Positions 1-8,114 of a DNA stretch of 13,062 nucleotides are shown piece by piece (positions within the stretch are counted from its first letter, which is position 1; the number at the start of each line of letters is the position of its first letter). The position numbers and the translations under genes were made by a program. Under the pieces are notes generated by a model. The model did no database searches and was not told the DNA's origin. It saw nothing but the letters and a program-made list of their open reading frames with translations. Source of the DNA: Candidatus Firestoneibacteriota bacterium (lineage in GTDB: Bacteria; JACRDZ01); assembly GCA_016212735.1 (NCBI GenBank), contig JACRDZ010000132.1, positions 1-13,062 of the forward strand, given 5' to 3'.

Positions 1-27
1 GCAGGGTATTCTTGGCACTTCCAGATA

Positions 28-69
28 AAAAAACCCTCCGCACCTATTAAAAAATGCAGAGGGTTTTTT
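28..69. terminator. Bidirectional intrinsic terminator
   Basis: Arms 28-38 and 59-69 pair perfectly over 11 bp (A-run plus CCCTC against GAGGG plus T-run). After one mismatch, a further 3 bp (40-42 with 55-57) close a 12-base loop. A GC-rich core flanked by A's on one side and T's on the other gives a U-tract on either strand. It lies 13 bases past the stop codon of the minus-strand lipoprotein gene, so it should end that transcript. It may also end a plus-strand gene entering from the left edge. Confidence 0.85.
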
Positions 70-82
70 AAGTTATAATTTA

Positions 83-2950
83 TTATGGCGCTACAAAACT
101 TAGCAATTTTCTGCCATCAATCATCCAGAACTTTCCATCCTTATACATTCCAATAGGTTCATCATTACCTGTATATGATTTTATTACTGCACCTGATGAA
201 GGATCTATTTTTTTAATATTATCACCTGTAACCCATAAATATGTGCCGTCATAACTCAATCTCCATGGAGCACCATCTTCACCTGTATCGAAAATAAATG
301 GAGATGTAGGTATTTGATTTAGGTTTGCTGGATTAAATTTAACTATACCAGATTTCTGCCATACTGAATTACTATAATATTCAATTCCTAAATACATGTT
401 TGTTCCATCACTTGCAATACCGCCAATTCCATAATTATTATAACTGGAAAAATCAATTGGTATTTTACTTAATATATTTCCGGGTTTGGACAAATTCACT
501 GAAAACACTCCAATTTTACCACTATAAGAAGCAGAGTCATAATAGTTACCTGATGCCCATAAGTTATTATTATGCCAAACCATCTGGCTAATCCACTCGA
601 TTACATTACTATTATTACTATAATCTTTTATTCCTGAATAAGTGGTTATAATCACACCTGTTGAAGGATTTATCTTAAATATTCTTATCTGTGTAGTACT
701 ATAATTATTATTCTGGAGTTCCTTGCGTAAATAAATATTCCCATCTGAGCCAAATGCTGCATGATCGTTCCAGTCTCTATTTCCCCATACTATATTTGCG
801 TCAAGAACTGCTGCCTGATTAAAATATATTCCGCCATCTATTCCTGGAATCTTATTTGGAAATATTCCATTAAATGTCCAATCCGGTAAATCGCTTTTAT
901 TCTGGACATCTACATCTATAACATCATTATCTGTGTGAACATATACAGGATGTTCCAATTCCTGCGACTTTGGTCCATTTATTGGCAATTCATAATCCAT
1001 TGCTGGTAAATCTGTTCTGTCAAGTGGATTGGTAAAAAATTTTGCTGCATTAAATACTATAGAAAAATCCTTATCTCCTGATTCCGCGTCTCTAACTGAT
1101 AAGGTAATAGTTGTTGAACCGTTTGATAATGTTTCCGTGAAAGTATAAAAAGATTTATCTACTTTAGATTCATAAGTTACCTGTCCTTCGAGAATCATTT
1201 TAACTGCATCAAAACCATTCTTTGCATTATTATTATCTTCTACACTAAAGGAAGTTTCTGGATAATCGCTATCATGGAATTGTAGTCCATTATCCTTTGG
1301 ATCTTTAGTTGGGACTAAATAATTTCCCGATTGTGTATATCCCCATTCATTAAAGATAAAAAGATAAGCTGCTTTTACTTTTTCTACTAATTCTTTTAAT
1401 GCAGTATGGGCAGTATTCATTTTTGTTTGTCCATCAGATTTAAGTGTAAAGAATTTTGCTGCATCTAAAGTTGAAGTTAACCCTCCTGATGGGCCATTAA
1501 TTGCGCTCAATGGATCTGCTTCAATAATATTGTAATCAACATCAAGATTATAAGCTGTTGTAATATTTAATATTGACTTAATCCCGCATAATAAACCATC
1601 TAATGCGTAGAACTCCCCATCATCCAACTCAGTATTTTTATTCTCTGCATCATCTGTCATAGCTGGTGTTACTGTAAAAGTATATCCTGTATTTTCAACT
1701 ACTCTTAACATTTTAATCATATCATTTATAACAGTTAAAATTTTAGTATCTATAACCGTCTGCATTTCAGAAATTGTTGGCGCATCAGTTGGAATAGAAC
1801 GTTTCAAACTTATTTTTGCTTTTTTAAGAAAAGATTGTTTATTCTTTGGAAGTTTATTCATTAGTATATTAAATTGTGCAATGAGATTTTGTTTATGTTC
1901 CTGAGAATTTAGAGATAGCATTTTTTTTGCAATACGTTTTGGCATAAGCGCTGTTGTTGTTCCAATCGTATTGATAAATACATTTTTCGATCCGGATTTA
2001 GCTTTTATTACCCACCCTGAGCTATTAGTAGAGGCTTCCCCTAATGTAACTACCTTACCATCACCAGCACCACCAATATCCCAGCCATCAACTCCTCCCC
2101 AGACATCATAAGCATCATTATCATTACCTGAAGAAGCTTTTATAGCATCAAAAGTAACCTGGCTGAAAGGCGGTACATAAACAATATAATAAGTATAAGA
2201 ACCAGAATATGTATATGGAGATACTGAATTATTGGTTGTCAGTTTGGTATATCCGCTTTTTACTGGATCTCTATTGTAATCATAATCATTTGTTCCATAT
2301 ACTTCAAAAGTATTAGTTAATGCGCCATATATAATCTGTTCTACTGTTGGCGCATACCCGCCCCATTTTTCAATAATATTTACAATATCAGGATCTTCAA
2401 TAAGCATTATACCTTTTGTAATTGCAAATCCAAAATTAGCATCTTTATTAGCAGGATCAATACTATATGCCAATTCAAATTTCTGTTTTGCTGTAGGTAT
2501 GTCCTGAGCTTCTAACGCATCTTTTGCTTCTTGAATAAGTGCAGATACATCTGTTGAGTCTTCTGAATTTAATGTTGTTGCAGATGCTTGATTGCTATCA
2601 CCGGAAGTATTACCAACAGCATCATAAGCTTTTACAGTATATGCATATGTTGTAGCTGGTGTAAGACCTGTATCAACAAAACTATTTGCTGAAGATGAAT
2701 TTACTTGATTCCCATTTCTGAAAATATAATATCCAGTCACTCCTACATCATCTGTTGATGCATCCCAGGTAAGATTTATTTCTGATGAATTTATTGCTGC
2801 AGCTTTAAGATTCACCGGTGTTGTTGGCGGTGATGTATCTTTTTTTGTTGGGTTATCAGTTTTATTATCACTTACAGTACCACAAGACAAAGCTAAAACT
2901 AGAAACATGAAAACAAAAATATAAAAAATAGTTCTAAATCTCGTATTCAT
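83..2950 (-). CDS. Large FN3-domain lipoprotein with TPR-like segment and beta-propeller-like C-terminus
   Basis: A 955-residue exported protein of unknown specific function. Residues 1-22 form a lipoprotein signal peptide (basic start, hydrophobic stretch, lipobox ALSC with Cys23 as lipidation site; Gly at +2 suggests no inner-membrane retention). A short polar Asn/Thr/Lys linker follows. A fibronectin type III domain spans about 40-127 (PPTTPVNLKA start, LTWDAS, YYIFRNG, TYAYTVKAYDAVGN). A TPR-like helical pair lies at about 135-185 (EAKDALEAQD, AKQKFELAYSIDP). The middle (about 190-700) is not recognised. The last 240 residues or so contain repeated propeller-type blades (SDGTNMYLGI, SYDGTYLWVTGD, KDGKFWMIDG, each followed by a segment such as KIDPSSGAVIKSY). 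The start is backed by a strong AAAGGAGG (2958-2965) 7 bases before the ATG. It is monocistronic, with its own promoter and a terminator behind it. A surface-exposed binding or scaffold role is inference; no catalytic motif was seen. Confidence 0.85.
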   Translation of the reverse strand: MNTRFRTIFYIFVFMFLVLALSCGTVSDNKTDNPTKKDTSPPTTPVNLKAAAINSSEINLTWDASTDDVGVTGYYIFRNGNQVNSSSANSFVDTGLTPATTYAYTVKAYDAVGNTSGDSNQASATTLNSEDSTDVSALIQEAKDALEAQDIPTAKQKFELAYSIDPANKDANFGFAITKGIMLIEDPDIVNIIEKWGGYAPTVEQIIYGALTNTFEVYGTNDYDYNRDPVKSGYTKLTTNNSVSPYTYSGSYTYYIVYVPPFSQVTFDAIKASSGNDNDAYDVWGGVDGWDIGGAGDGKVVTLGEASTNSSGWVIKAKSGSKNVFINTIGTTTALMPKRIAKKMLSLNSQEHKQNLIAQFNILMNKLPKNKQSFLKKAKISLKRSIPTDAPTISEMQTVIDTKILTVINDMIKMLRVVENTGYTFTVTPAMTDDAENKNTELDDGEFYALDGLLCGIKSILNITTAYNLDVDYNIIEADPLSAINGPSGGLTSTLDAAKFFTLKSDGQTKMNTAHTALKELVEKVKAAYLFIFNEWGYTQSGNYLVPTKDPKDNGLQFHDSDYPETSFSVEDNNNAKNGFDAVKMILEGQVTYESKVDKSFYTFTETLSNGSTTITLSVRDAESGDKDFSIVFNAAKFFTNPLDRTDLPAMDYELPINGPKSQELEHPVYVHTDNDVIDVDVQNKSDLPDWTFNGIFPNKIPGIDGGIYFNQAAVLDANIVWGNRDWNDHAAFGSDGNIYLRKELQNNNYSTTQIRIFKINPSTGVIITTYSGIKDYSNNSNVIEWISQMVWHNNNLWASGNYYDSASYSGKIGVFSVNLSKPGNILSKIPIDFSSYNNYGIGGIASDGTNMYLGIEYYSNSVWQKSGIVKFNPANLNQIPTSPFIFDTGEDGAPWRLSYDGTYLWVTGDNIKKIDPSSGAVIKSYTGNDEPIGMYKDGKFWMIDGRKLLSFVAP

Positions 2951-2997
2951 TATTTTGCCTCCTTTAAATTGGGAAAGTCGAAAATTTAATATTATAT

Positions 2998-3026
2998 GTT
3001 AAACCATATATTAATAAGGTTGTCAA
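2998..3026 (-). promoter_or_regulatory. Sigma70-type promoter of the lipoprotein gene
   Basis: Read on the minus strand: a perfect -35 TTGACA (3021-3026), a 17-base spacer ending in TGG (extended -10 element), and a -10 TTTAAC (2998-3003, 4 of 6 matches). It lies about 50 bases before the lipoprotein start codon and just after the end of the fadJ-like gene. A TATAAT further down (24 bases from the -35) is badly spaced and is not preferred. The -10 falls in the spacer of a 6-bp inverted repeat (2993-3010), a possible operator. Confidence 0.5.
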
Positions 3027-3047
3027 GGAATTTAATGAAAGATTCAG

Positions 3048-5177
3048 TTATTTATAAAACTTTTCTTTTGCTGAAGCCATTTGATTTAACTTTTCGGCAG
3101 GTGTGTAACGCATCCCGTATTTATTTTCAAGATTTTTTAATTTATCGTAAATTTTACCTGATCCTATTGTATCAGCATATTTAAGGATTCCACCTCTCGA
3201 AGCAGGGAATCCTGTCCCCATTATCATTGCCAGATCAAGTTCTCCGGGGCTGCTTACAATTTGTTCTTCAAGACAGCGAACTGCTTCATTTATCATTACC
3301 AGGAGCATTCGTTCTAATACATCTTCTTCTTTTAATTCTGACTTCCCTTTGTTCTGCCGTATTTGATCAGCATAATTTTCATCAGGTGATTTATTTTTAC
3401 CTGAATGGTAATAAAATCCCTTGCCAATTTTTTTACCAAAACGTTTATCTTCATAAATCTTATTTAACGAATCAGATACTTTCATTCTTGAACCAAATGC
3501 ATTTTCCATTATTAAAGCTACTTTATGTCCAACATCAATTCCTATTTCATCCATCAATTCCAGAGGCCCCATCGGCAGACCGAAATTTCTGGCAGATTTA
3601 TCTATTGTTTCTATTGAGACACCTTCATCCAGCAGTTTTCCTGCTTCATTTAAATAAGGCATTAATATTCGATTTACAAGAAAACCTTCTTTATCTTTAA
3701 CAATAACAGGAACTTTCCCGATGCTTAAAGCAAAACATACTGCGGTATTTACTGTACATTCATCTGTTTTATCACCCTTTATTATTTCAATAAGAGGCAT
3801 AAGATGAACAGGATTAAAGAAGTGCAGACCAACAAATCTTTCAGGATGTTTGAGAACAACACTCATTTTACTAATAGATAATGAAGAAGTATTTGATGCT
3901 ATTATTGAATTCTTATCTATTTTATTTTCCAATTCATTAAAAACTTTTTTCTTAATTTCCATATCTTCAACAACTGCTTCAATTACCATATCAAGTTTAT
4001 TATATCCTGAATAATCCAGTGTAGGAGAAATATTCATCATATTATTTTTTGCCTGCTCTATAGTTATTTTTCTGCGTTTTATTGCTCCGTCATAAACTTT
4101 CCATGCAGCTTTAAGTCCTGCAATAATCGCTTCTTTTTTGATGTCTTTCATTCTTACATCTATGGCTTTATTACTGAGAAGCTGAGCAATCCCGCCTCCC
4201 ATAACACCTGCACCCAATACGCCTACTTTTTTAATTGATTTTGCTGTTTCTTTTCTGCCTGATTTTTTTGCATTTTCATTCCAGAAATATATATCAATAA
4301 GATTTTTGCACACATGTGTAACAGCAAGGTCTCCAAGTGCTTCAGATTCAATCTCAAAAGCTCTTTCAAGTGATGAATTTAATCCTTTTCGTATAACATC
4401 TAAAGCTTTCAATGGAGCAGGATAATGTCCGCCTGTTTTCTGCAAGATAAGGTTGCGAGATTTCGAAAAAATAAGAGATTGGCCAAAAATATTTCCTTCA
4501 AGTAAAAAATTACCTTTTGTTTTTATTTTACGTTTTTCAATAACCTTTTTATATCCATCATGAGTTAATACTTCCTGCATAAATTTTTTTGCAAATTCTC
4601 TCAAAAGTGTTTCTGGAACAATTTTATCAACAAGTCCGAGTTTTAAGGCCTTTTTAGCATCAATTATTTTACCGGTAAGAATCATATCAAGAGACTGTCG
4701 TATGCCTATCAATCGTGGAAGAGTCTGAGTCCCTCCAAAACCAGGCAAAATGCCGAGATTAACTTCTGGCAAACCAAGTTTGGTTGTACTATTATCTGTA
4801 GCTAATCTATAAGAACAGAATAATGCAAGTTCAAGTCCTCCTCCAAGACAGGCTCCGTTAATAGCTGCTAATGATGGGACTGGCAGGTTATCCAATACAG
4901 AAAGTATTTCTTTCCCTTGCTGCGCCAATTTTTTCCCTTCCTGCTTGTCATTAATTTCATAAATAACAGATATGTCCGCACCTGCAATAAATATATTTTT
5001 TTTATTGCTTATAATTACCAGACCCTTCATGTTCTTATCTTCAAGAAGTGTATTTAAAACCTGTTCCAGCTCTTTTAATACCAGCGGATTTAATACATTT
5101 ACTTTTTTGTCAGGTGTATCAAATACAAGGAAGTATATTCCATCAGGTTCTATTTCTATTCTAAATGCTGAATCCAT
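3048..5177 (-). CDS. fadJ: Bifunctional enoyl-CoA hydratase / 3-hydroxyacyl-CoA dehydrogenase (FadJ-like)
   Basis: Multifunctional fatty-acid oxidation alpha-subunit of 709 residues, close to E. coli FadJ (about 714). It hydrates 2-enoyl-CoA and oxidises 3-hydroxyacyl-CoA with NAD in the cytoplasm. The N-terminal crotonase domain (about 5-190) has the IAGADIS oxyanion segment, GGGLEL with Glu116 and LPEVNLG with Glu138, matching the two catalytic glutamates of FadB. The Rossmann NAD site is at 319-330 (GVLGAGVMGGGIAQ). The dehydrogenase signature LHFFNPVHLMPLIEI places the catalytic pair at His452 and Glu464. GFLVNRILMPYLNEA and GPLELMDEIGIDVG mark the C-terminal dimerisation domains. The chosen start is the ATG at 5177, preceded by AGAGGG (5185-5190, 7-base spacing). 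An upstream in-frame ATG at 5267 would overlap the thiolase gene and add 30 residues with no family similarity. It is the last gene of the acyl-CoA operon. FadB versus FadJ is judged on length and on the thiolase-first gene order. Confidence 0.93.
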   Translation of the reverse strand: MDSAFRIEIEPDGIYFLVFDTPDKKVNVLNPLVLKELEQVLNTLLEDKNMKGLVIISNKKNIFIAGADISVIYEINDKQEGKKLAQQGKEILSVLDNLPVPSLAAINGACLGGGLELALFCSYRLATDNSTTKLGLPEVNLGILPGFGGTQTLPRLIGIRQSLDMILTGKIIDAKKALKLGLVDKIVPETLLREFAKKFMQEVLTHDGYKKVIEKRKIKTKGNFLLEGNIFGQSLIFSKSRNLILQKTGGHYPAPLKALDVIRKGLNSSLERAFEIESEALGDLAVTHVCKNLIDIYFWNENAKKSGRKETAKSIKKVGVLGAGVMGGGIAQLLSNKAIDVRMKDIKKEAIIAGLKAAWKVYDGAIKRRKITIEQAKNNMMNISPTLDYSGYNKLDMVIEAVVEDMEIKKKVFNELENKIDKNSIIASNTSSLSISKMSVVLKHPERFVGLHFFNPVHLMPLIEIIKGDKTDECTVNTAVCFALSIGKVPVIVKDKEGFLVNRILMPYLNEAGKLLDEGVSIETIDKSARNFGLPMGPLELMDEIGIDVGHKVALIMENAFGSRMKVSDSLNKIYEDKRFGKKIGKGFYYHSGKNKSPDENYADQIRQNKGKSELKEEDVLERMLLVMINEAVRCLEEQIVSSPGELDLAMIMGTGFPASRGGILKYADTIGSGKIYDKLKNLENKYGMRYTPAEKLNQMASAKEKFYK

Positions 5178-5184
5178 GATTTTA

Positions 5185-5190
5185 CCCTCT
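5185..5190 (-). promoter_or_regulatory. Shine-Dalgarno fixing the fadJ-like start
   Basis: Minus-strand AGAGGG, 7 bases upstream of the ATG at 5177, inside the 25-base gap after the thiolase stop codon (5203-5205). It supports 5177 over the upstream in-frame ATG at 5267. Confidence 0.7.
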
Positions 5191-5202
5191 TTTCGCAAGC
5201 TC

Positions 5203-6489
5203 TTAGCTTCTTTCAAACAGAAGTGCTGCACCCTGTCCTCCTCCGATACAGAGACTTGCCAGACCAAGGGAGATATTTCTTCTTTTCATTTCTTTAAGAA
5301 GTGTAAGAACCATACGCGTTCCAGTTGCACCAACAGGATGCCCAATTGCTATTGCTCCACCGTTTACATTTAGTATATCTCTGTTTATTTCACCTATTGT
5401 TTCGGAATTCCCAAAATTAATTTTAAAAAATTCTTTTGAACTGAATGCTGTTTCACAAGCAAGAACCTGTGCAGCAAATGCTTCGTTAATTTCTATAAGT
5501 TCTACATCTTTCAATTTTAAATTAATTTTCTTAAATAGTTTATATGTAGAAAATACAGGACCCAATCCCATTCTTTTTGGGTCCAATCCTGCATAAGCAT
5601 AGGATTTAAGAGTTCCCAGAATATCAAGTCCAAGTGAAAGTGCTTTTTCGCGTGTTGTAACAATAACCATGCATGCCCCATCATTAATCGGGCAGGAATT
5701 GCCAACAGTAACAGTTCCATTTTCTTTATCAAATACAAGTTTAAGCTTACTTAAAGATTCCATATTTGTATCTTCACGCGCACAGGTATCTTTGTCTATA
5801 ACTTCTTTATATTGAGGTGAAACATATATAGTCATAATTTCTTCATGCATTCTTCCTTCTTTAATTGCTGAAATTGTTTTTTTATGACTCCATAAAGCGA
5901 ATTCATCCTGAGCTTTGCGTGATATTTTAAATTCTTTTGCAAGAATTTCTGCTGTTTGCCCCATGTTAAGCCTGCTGTATGGGTCTGACAGTCCAACAAC
6001 AATACCTATAACAGGGATCAGATCCATTGGCCTTATTCGAATTAGTTGTTTGATTTTATCCTTAGTTGTCTTAGCACGCATAATTTCTGAAAACTTTTCT
6101 TTAAGTTCTTTTCGCAGATAAAAAGGTATATTGCTCATTGATTCGGTTCCTCCTGCGATAATAAGTTCTGCAGCACCTGCTTGAATTTTTTCGTATGCGC
6201 TTGTGATTGCCTGCATTCCTGAAGAACAGTTGCGATGAACTGTAAACGAAGGAATATCATATGGTAATCCTGCAGTAAGTGCAATTATTCTTGCTATATT
6301 CATAGCTTCAGGAGGATTAGCTACATTACCAATTATTATTTCATCAATAACATCTGTCCCTATATTTGTACGATATAAAAGCTCTTTTAGAACAACAGCC
6401 CCAAGTTCATACGCAGACATTTCTTTGAAATATGTGCCAGCTTTTACAAATGGAGACCTAATCCCGCCTGCTATAACAATTTCTTTCAT
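5203..6489 (-). CDS. fadI: Acetyl-CoA C-acyltransferase (3-ketoacyl-CoA thiolase, FadI-like)
   Basis: Thiolase of 428 residues that cleaves 3-ketoacyl-CoA with CoA to acetyl-CoA and a shortened acyl-CoA, or condenses in reverse. All catalytic parts are visible: nucleophile Cys88 in HRNCSSGMQA, the loop NEAFAAQ at 335-341, His384 in GGAIAIGHPVGATG, and Cys414 in SLCIGGGQG. It is longer than the usual 390-residue thiolases, with extra sequence at about 125-165 and 345-375. That is the pattern of FadI and trifunctional-protein beta subunits, and suits a partnership with the FadJ-like gene downstream. The segment GNSCPINDGAC (263-273) replaces the more usual GNASG-INDGA form and adds two cysteines. 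The start at 6489 has AAGGAG (6497-6502) 7 bases upstream, in the 14-base gap after the ligase gene. An acetoacetyl-CoA-specific thiolase role is possible but less likely given the insertions. Confidence 0.92.
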   Translation of the reverse strand: MKEIVIAGGIRSPFVKAGTYFKEMSAYELGAVVLKELLYRTNIGTDVIDEIIIGNVANPPEAMNIARIIALTAGLPYDIPSFTVHRNCSSGMQAITSAYEKIQAGAAELIIAGGTESMSNIPFYLRKELKEKFSEIMRAKTTKDKIKQLIRIRPMDLIPVIGIVVGLSDPYSRLNMGQTAEILAKEFKISRKAQDEFALWSHKKTISAIKEGRMHEEIMTIYVSPQYKEVIDKDTCAREDTNMESLSKLKLVFDKENGTVTVGNSCPINDGACMVIVTTREKALSLGLDILGTLKSYAYAGLDPKRMGLGPVFSTYKLFKKINLKLKDVELIEINEAFAAQVLACETAFSSKEFFKINFGNSETIGEINRDILNVNGGAIAIGHPVGATGTRMVLTLLKEMKRRNISLGLASLCIGGGQGAALLFERS

Positions 6490-6503
6490 TGGTGTACTCC
6501 TTT

Positions 6504-7994
6504 TTATTTCTTAGGACGTAAATCCAGAAGTCTTTCTTCTTTTAATTTAGTATCCATTCCGAGACGATGAAGCATATCTTCTAATGTTGTAATAATAATC
6601 TGGTTAGGATGTACTTCAGTTTCATCAACAAATTTTTCATTCAATTTATTTTTTAAATTTTCTTCATTAATACCAGATTTTACTGCTAAATATAATAACA
6701 ATTCATCCAGATCAAAAGGATCATCATTTTTTTTCTTTATTACAATCTGCCATTCTTCAATGCTGTGATTTTCACTTAAAATTTGCATAAATACGTTTAA
6801 ATTAACAAGTGTTCCTTTTATTTTAGATATGCTTATATCTTTAATATTTGATACACGGGAAATATTTGTAGATATTCTAGGCATTGTTCTTTTGCATTGC
6901 GGACAGGGTTCGTAAGTGACCCCGCCTTCCACAATATCTCCAGTACGATATCTCAGTACGCAGCTGCCGCGTCCGTCTATGCATGTGTAAACAAGTTCTC
7001 CTGTTTCACCGGGAGAAAGAACTTCCCCTGTTTCCGGATTAATTATTTCAAATATTTCCATGTCAGGATATGTATGAAATCCTGTTGATAGTTCTCCAGG
7101 GCATTCTATCCAGCATTTGCGCGCTTCAGTAAATCCAAGAACAGACACAACAACAGGATTTTTTCCTCCCATATTATTTAATATTTTTTGTATATTGATT
7201 TTTAATGCTTGAGATACTTTGTCTCCTCCTAAAGCGACCTGTTTTATAAAGCTGAAATCATGTCCTTCTTTTTCTGCCTGTCTGAGTATGTGATAGATAT
7301 ATCCTGGGATACCTACTAAAAGAGTTGGTTTAAACTTCTCTATTGCCTGTATATTCCCGCCTGTACCTGCAACTTTACCTCCTCCAGTACTTAAAATTAG
7401 TATTCCGCCTGCCCATCCGCAATATACTACCTGCCAGAAAGCTAAATGAGGTGCATATGGAAACATGTTTAAGGCTCTATCATTTGCAGGATTAAGGTTT
7501 AATATTTTTACCAATCTTTCTCCAATAATATGCAGCAATTCTATATCATAAAGCGAGCATGCAAATGCAGTTGGCAATGCTGTTCTTCCTGTTGTAAAAA
7601 AAAGCGATAAAGGCCTATATTCCTTATCAAGTTCACGTCTTATATATTCATCACCTTTAATTATTTTATCTCCTAAAATCTGTAATTTTCTTGAGAGAGG
7701 AAGATATTTCTTTAAACTTGTTTCATCTGGTTGCAATATAATTGATCTATATTTATGCGGATTTTCAATTGTCGGGGCGATATCATCTTTTGTTGTAAAT
7801 GGAATATGATGTAAATCCTCCATTATTTTTATCTTTTCTGCAAGGATTTTATTATCAGTAAAGAGTTTTTTATAATAAGGACTGTAAGGTAATAATTGAG
7901 TTGTTAGAAAATATCGCAAACGCTCTTCCTGCAGTTTAACAATTTCTTTTTTGTTTAATCTGTCCCAATTGTTAACCACATTCAATTTTTGCAT
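6504..7994 (-). CDS. PaaK-like (phenylacetate-CoA ligase family) adenylate-forming acyl-CoA ligase
   Basis: Member of the adenylate-forming superfamily, 496 residues, nearest in pattern to phenylacetate-CoA ligase. It should activate a carboxylic acid with ATP to an acyl-AMP and then a CoA thioester. Visible signs: SPYYKKLF near the start (PaaK-type N-terminus), the nucleotide-binding loop FFTTGRTALPTAF at 132-144, LGFTEARKCW at 286-295, GETGELVYT at 329-337, YRTGD at 349-353, and CPQCKRTMPRIS at 364-375, the CxxC segment common in PaaK proteins. The loop is poorer in Gly/Ser than the usual SSGTTGxPT form, so substrate and activity are uncertain. It is longer than PaaK (about 430). The start at 7994 has AGAGGAG 8 bases upstream; the in-frame ATG at 8045 overlaps the -35 box. 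It is the first gene of the operon with thiolase and FadJ-like genes, which suggests a fatty or aryl-alkanoic acid substrate. Confidence 0.85.
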   Translation of the reverse strand: MQKLNVVNNWDRLNKKEIVKLQEERLRYFLTTQLLPYSPYYKKLFTDNKILAEKIKIMEDLHHIPFTTKDDIAPTIENPHKYRSIILQPDETSLKKYLPLSRKLQILGDKIIKGDEYIRRELDKEYRPLSLFFTTGRTALPTAFACSLYDIELLHIIGERLVKILNLNPANDRALNMFPYAPHLAFWQVVYCGWAGGILILSTGGGKVAGTGGNIQAIEKFKPTLLVGIPGYIYHILRQAEKEGHDFSFIKQVALGGDKVSQALKINIQKILNNMGGKNPVVVSVLGFTEARKCWIECPGELSTGFHTYPDMEIFEIINPETGEVLSPGETGELVYTCIDGRGSCVLRYRTGDIVEGGVTYEPCPQCKRTMPRISTNISRVSNIKDISISKIKGTLVNLNVFMQILSENHSIEEWQIVIKKKNDDPFDLDELLLYLAVKSGINEENLKNKLNEKFVDETEVHPNQIIITTLEDMLHRLGMDTKLKEERLLDLRPKK

Positions 7995-8002
7995 AATACT
8001 TA

Positions 8003-8009
8003 CTCCTCT
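8003..8009 (-). promoter_or_regulatory. Shine-Dalgarno fixing the ligase start
   Basis: Minus-strand AGAGGAG, 8 bases before the ATG at 7994. It decides against the upstream in-frame ATG at 8045, which has no such site and lies in the promoter. Confidence 0.7.
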
Positions 8010-8015
8010 ATTATA

Positions 8016-8045
8016 ATTATTAACATTCAAAATATACAATGTCAA
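8016..8045 (-). promoter_or_regulatory. Sigma70-type promoter of the acyl-CoA operon
   Basis: Minus strand: a perfect -35 TTGACA (8040-8045), then an 18-base spacer to AATAAT (8016-8021, 5 of 6 matches) or a 17-base spacer to TAATAA with a TGT extended element. It sits just upstream of the ligase Shine-Dalgarno, giving a short leader of about 15 bases. TATAAT at 8010-8015 is closer to consensus but 24 bases from the -35. Confidence 0.5.
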
Positions 8046-8055
8046 AGATACAAAA

Positions 8056-8076
8056 TTTATTATTTATTATAATAAA
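8056..8076. repeat. Short AT-only inverted repeat between divergent promoters
   Basis: TTTATTAT (8056-8063) and ATAATAAA (8069-8076) are perfect 8-bp arms with a 5-base spacer. The repeat lies between the -35 boxes of the leftward ligase operon and the rightward mnmA operon, so it could be an operator for both. It contains only A and T in an AT-rich gap, so chance is a serious alternative. Confidence 0.25.
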
Positions 8077-8080
8077 AAAC

Positions 8081-8108
8081 TTGAATTATTTAACTTTTCT
8101 GATATAAA
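8081..8108 (+). promoter_or_regulatory. Promoter of the mnmA operon, possibly giving a leaderless mRNA
   Basis: Plus strand: -35 TTGAAT (8081-8086, 4 of 6), a 16-base spacer ending TGA (extended -10 element), and -10 TATAAA (8103-8108, 5 of 6). Only 6 bases separate the -10 from the mnmA ATG at 8115, so transcription would begin at or next to the start codon. That agrees with the lack of any Shine-Dalgarno there. Confidence 0.45.
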
Positions 8109-8114
8109 TAAAAC

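Noticed and set aside
2951..3047. Terminator for the acyl-CoA operon after the fadJ-like gene
   Set aside because: I looked for a GC-rich stem with a U-tract on the minus strand and found none, so no terminator is called.
3227..3700. 157-codon open frame on the plus strand
   Set aside because: It is wholly antisense to the well-supported fadJ-like gene, and its Leu/His/Phe-rich product looks like a reverse-strand shadow.
5178..5267. Upstream in-frame start for the fadJ-like gene (30 extra residues)
   Set aside because: It overlaps the thiolase 3' end, the extra residues do not look like the crotonase family start, and the ATG at 5177 has its own AGAGGG site.
4972..5373. 133-codon open frame on the plus strand
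   Set aside because: It is antisense across the fadJ-like and thiolase genes, Ser/Phe-rich, with no recognisable domain.
7995..8045. Upstream in-frame start for the ligase gene (17 extra residues)
   Set aside because: The codon overlaps the TTGACA -35 box, and the ATG at 7994 has a strong Shine-Dalgarno.
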